From: Alitta virens
Taxonomy: Eukaryota; Annelida; Polychaeta; Phyllodocida; Nereididae
Length of the DNA stretch: 64,000 nt
Assembly: GCA_932294295.1 (NCBI GenBank)
Contig: OW028580.1
Location: forward strand, 33,612,136-33,676,135
Reading direction: 5' to 3'
Shown here in pieces: positions 62,815-64,000 of the stretch (positions are counted from its first letter, which is position 1; the number at the start of each line of letters is the position of its first letter). The position numbers and the translations under genes are program-made. The notes under the pieces were generated by a model. The model searched no databases and had not been told where the DNA came from. It saw nothing but the letters and a program-made list of their open reading frames with translations.

Positions 62815-63163
62815 CTGCTGTATGCTCACGGATTTTGACAGACAGAATTTCCTATAATGTGAAACCGCGTTATCCCCCTCCCTGCCTATGCTACCTATGC
62901 TGCTGCTGTGTTGACCCATATATTTTCAGTCCTCAGACCGTTCGTTCGTAAATATACCTGGTCTGTCGTAGAACATAGTATGATAGTTCTATACTTGATA
63001 AAGGCCTAGGCCCAGGTATAAAAAAACACCAGCAGGCAAACTGTTGTAACAGTTGAACTGATTACAACAATGGATTTTAACAGCTGTTTTGGGTAATGGT
63101 GAGAAGTTAAAGTTATAGTCCAGCCTGGGACACACTTCTTTCCATATGGGTCATATTTTGGGG

Positions 63164-63310
63164 GTTGGGGCCTCGCTAGTAGTAGCGCACTGGGCTTCCA
63201 AACGCTGCGTCTTGGGTTCAATTCCCGGTCAAGCCTAAGTTGGATGGCTGATTCATCCTTTATGTTTCTAATTAGCCCATCAAGTGCAGAAATACAGGAA
63301 GTAAAGCCAT
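63164..63310 (+). mobile_element. tRNA-derived SINE (family S1)
   Basis: tRNA-like head with GCCTCGCTAGTAGTAGCGCA and GGGTTCAATTCCCGG (a good B box), followed by the S1 body GTTGGATGGCTGATTCATCC, AATTAGCCCATCAAGTGCAG and GGAAGTAAAGCC. Shares the body with 36736-36945. Its remnant counterpart is at 7098-7130. Confidence 0.7.
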
Positions 63311-64000
63311 TCACCAAAAATCCTCTGAAACATTTGGCAATGTACATAGGTGAGAATGCTGGTTCACACTGGTACAAGACTAGAACAGCAGCTAAGGCAA
63401 AGATGCTTTCCGAAATCCTGGATAAAAAGGATGCATTTACAGAGGATTGCAATGAAGTGTAGCCAGCCACTTGACAAAGTCTCCTGGTGATGTCACAATT
63501 TACCATGCATGAGTAGTTCCCAATCCGGTACACAAATAGAAATTGACTTCTCAATCATTTCTTTGTTCTCAATTACAGCTAGTAAGTTGTGTTTTGACTA
63601 GTATATGCTTGGGTGAGCATGATCACCTATTGTGCAAGAGAATTCAAAGCATTGCAAATAAATTCAGGTCACTGTGCTTTAAAGTCTTGTTATCCTTCAT
63701 GACAATTTATATTATGTAACTTGGCTCAATGATTGATAGTTGACTTGCAATCCACCAGCTCATTTAAAGCATCAGATTAACATAGTTTAACCTATTAGGG
63801 AGGCACTGATTTCTCTTGATGGTTGGGGGGGGGGGAGGGATGAAGGCCTACTTTGTTTGTCGCGCCATTACTTTCCCTCGCATGTACAAGTGGCGGTGGC
63901 TAACGTGTGGACACTTGTCAAGACATACAATAAAAGTGGATCATTGATGCCAGACTATTTTTGCAGATAAACTGGTACTGATATGTAATATGAAGCATAA
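63311..64000. other. Flank of gene 2 leading to the next tandem unit
   Basis: No gene recognised. 63655-63805 matches 33640-33790, the sequence that precedes the GPCR exon at 34155, so a third GPCR exon may lie just beyond the window. A poly-G tract is at 63824-63834. Confidence 0.5.

Noticed and set aside
62530..62951. Proteins rich in LPT, AYA or RQR repeats
   Set aside because: They are translations of the 9-bp minisatellite in different frames.

Overview
The window is eukaryotic, almost certainly animal, nuclear DNA. Coding sequence is split into short exons with GT-AG introns, the background is AT-rich with long poly-G/poly-C tracts, and most of the length is transposon-derived (PIF/Harbinger DNA transposons, non-LTR retrotransposon fragments, tRNA-derived SINEs, hairpin MITEs, minisatellites). 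The mixture of an SCPEP1-type carboxypeptidase, an aminergic-type GPCR exon and autonomous Harbinger elements suits a marine invertebrate, perhaps an invertebrate deuterostome. The species cannot be fixed from the sequence alone.

The organising principle is a tandem segmental duplication. The ancestral unit reads [3' exon of an aminergic-like GPCR] - spacer - [11-exon SCPEP1-like serine carboxypeptidase], all on the + strand. The left edge holds only the terminal exon of one carboxypeptidase copy (3144-3278). Unit 1 then runs from a GPCR remnant (7782-8111) to a complete gene (exon 1 at 14359-14458, exons 2-11 at 26746-33253). Unit 2 runs from a better preserved GPCR exon (34155-34418) to a second complete gene (exon 1 at 51199-51298, exons 2-11 at 53271-61445). 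Flank homologous to the start of the next unit is seen at 63640-63810. Both complete genes give 475 codons with identical exon lengths, intact splice sites and Ser-Asp-His residues, and both carry Gln where the family usually has Glu just before the catalytic Ser.

Mobile DNA accounts for most differences between units. Intron 1 of gene 1 is about 12.3 kb (about 2 kb in gene 2) because it holds a minus-strand non-LTR retrotransposon broken up by a TIR element rich in AGGTCA motifs (16903-18756) and by an apparently complete PIF/Harbinger element (20021-25036, TTA target duplication). That element encodes two convergent genes: a MADF/Myb-like DNA-binding protein and a HARBI1-like DDE transposase, separated by a large inverted-repeat array. 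A decayed relative (57511-59938) sits in intron 8 of gene 2, and a non-autonomous Harbinger with TAA target duplication and a nested foldback element lies at 3778-7078. Spacer 2 additionally holds a near-identical 5.1 kb tandem duplication (34497-39613 and 39614-44712) and a foldback element (about 44640-45670).

Only the carboxypeptidase genes look like functional host genes here. No prokaryotic features, CRISPR arrays, rRNA genes or convincing functional tRNA genes were found. All comparisons were made by eye from the sequence, without database searches.
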